Positions 5,086 to 5,313 of a DNA stretch of 5,313 nt are shown here, one piece after another. The DNA lies in NCBI GenBank assembly GCA_003660485.1, contig QMUI01000081.1:1-5313 (forward strand), read 5' to 3'. Numbering within the stretch: the first letter of the stretch is position 1; every line of letters starts with the position of its first letter. The translations under genes were made by a program, and so were the position numbers. Under the pieces are notes generated by a model, which was given only the letters and a program-made list of their open reading frames with translations, was not told the DNA's origin and searched no databases. Source of the DNA: Thermococci archaeon (lineage in GTDB: Archaea > Methanobacteriota_B > Thermococci > Thermococcales > Thermococcaceae).

Positions 5086-5313
5086 ATGCCAGTTATAGAG
5101 GAGCTCCCAACAGTCAAGTTTGAGAGAGTTGGAATGCACTCCCACATAAAAGGCCTGGGATTAGATGAGAACGGCAAGGCAAAATTCATTGGAGACGGGA
5201 TGGTCGGTCAAGTTAAAGCTAGGGAAGCTGCTGGAATTGCTGTTAAGTTGATAAAACAGGGCAAACTCGCTGGCAAGGGTATTCTGCTGGTAGGACCAAC
5301 AGGAAGTGGTAAA
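5086..5313 (+). CDS. Archaeal TIP49/RuvB-like AAA+ ATPase, N-terminal part (runs off the window)
   Basis: First 76 codons of an archaeal homologue of eukaryotic RUVBL1/RUVBL2 (TIP49), hexameric AAA+ ATPases of chromatin-remodelling and RNP-assembly complexes; the archaeal role is poorly defined. The recognisable N-terminus is [18 protein letters not shown] (16-33), closely resembling human RUVBL1 HSHVKGLGLDE. It is followed by [20 protein letters not shown] (37-56) and the strand [11 protein letters not shown], whose Walker A loop ends on the last base of the window (Lys76). Walker B, the sensor motifs and the OB-like insertion domain are not covered. The ATG overlaps the stop of the broken trmO-like gene by one base (TAATG) and has an excellent ribosome binding site. 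Family assignment is confident; which TIP49 subgroup cannot be told. Confidence 0.92.
   Translation, partial: MPVIEELPTVKFERVGMHSHIKGLGLDENGKAKFIGDGMVGQVKAREAAGIAVKLIKQGKLAGKGILLVGPTGSGK

Larger units (their letters stand above)
4531..5086 (+). pseudogene. Broken TrmO-like tRNA methyltransferase gene (TsaA/UPF0066 family), three frameshifts
   Basis: TrmO enzymes are SAM-dependent and N6-methylate t6A at position 37 of tRNA. The family sequence continues through the whole stretch but in three frames. Frame from 4531 gives IGIIRTPF, IQPSAAK and GFSHIILIYHFH, then stops at TAA 4750-4752. Frame from 4752 gives KPYMHDEYHGVFATRAP up to about 4802. Frame from about 4807 gives RPNPIGISIVRLL and VDGTPLLDIK, then stops at TGA 4930-4932. 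Frame from 4919 gives SYVLEFDIRKGERIGW and HTRDDGRF, then runs to TAA 5084-5086. The breaks are a 5-bp tandem duplication (4742-4751), +1 base at or next to the C5 run (4798-4806), and +1 base near the A5 run (4914-4918). With 7 bases removed it would encode about 182 residues. An N-terminal fragment of 73 residues may still be made but lacks RPNPIG and the C-terminal motifs. Family call is firm; non-function is very likely unless some breaks are sequencing errors. Confidence 0.88.

Overview
The window looks like a stretch of chromosome from a hyperthermophilic euryarchaeon of the order Thermococcales, most likely Pyrococcus. The grounds are a soluble, archaeal-type class I HMG-CoA reductase, an archaeal TIP49/RuvB-like ATPase, archaeal TATA boxes, a ribosome binding site GGAGGTGATC, and proteins rich in Lys, Glu and Ile with many AGG/AGA and ATA codons. 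This placement rests on recognising the families and the gene order, not on a search.

Layout. (1) Positions 42-980 (+): a 312-residue transcriptional regulator with a central Cro/C1-type helix-turn-helix, probably read from a leaderless mRNA. (2) Positions 970-2361 (-): a 12-helix MATE-family efflux transporter, converging on the regulator and overlapping its 3' end by 11 bp. (3) Positions 2362-2544: a divergent control region with a TATA box for each direction and overlapping inverted repeats just downstream of the right-hand TATA box. (4) Positions 2545-5313 (+): a tightly packed unit of a MinD/ParA-like ATPase, HMG-CoA reductase, a TrmO-like tRNA methyltransferase gene, and the first 76 codons of the TIP49 ATPase, which runs off the window. 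Junctions are a 4-nt gap, a 4-nt overlap and a 1-nt overlap, so co-transcription is likely. TIP49 also has a candidate promoter of its own inside the preceding gene.

The most notable finding is that the TrmO-like gene is broken. Its family sequence can be followed along its whole length, but across three frames. The breaks are a perfect 5-bp tandem duplication (TTGTA TTGTA), one extra base at or just after a C5 run, and one extra base at or near an A5 run. Removing these 7 bases gives one open frame of about 182 codons ending exactly on the TIP49 start. Apart from the breaks it is almost undecayed, so the loss is either recent or partly sequencing error.

Together, the right-hand unit joins mevalonate formation for archaeal isoprenoid lipids (HMG-CoA reductase), a P-loop ATPase of unknown target with an altered nucleotide-binding signature, a lost tRNA modification enzyme and a AAA+ ATPase. 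No mobile element, CRISPR array, tRNA or rRNA was seen. Apart from the broken gene there is no stretch over 300 bases without a gene. I see no wholly new multi-gene system here. The broken TrmO gene, the MinD-like ATPase beside HMG-CoA reductase and the possible inactive nuclease fold in the regulator are the best leads.
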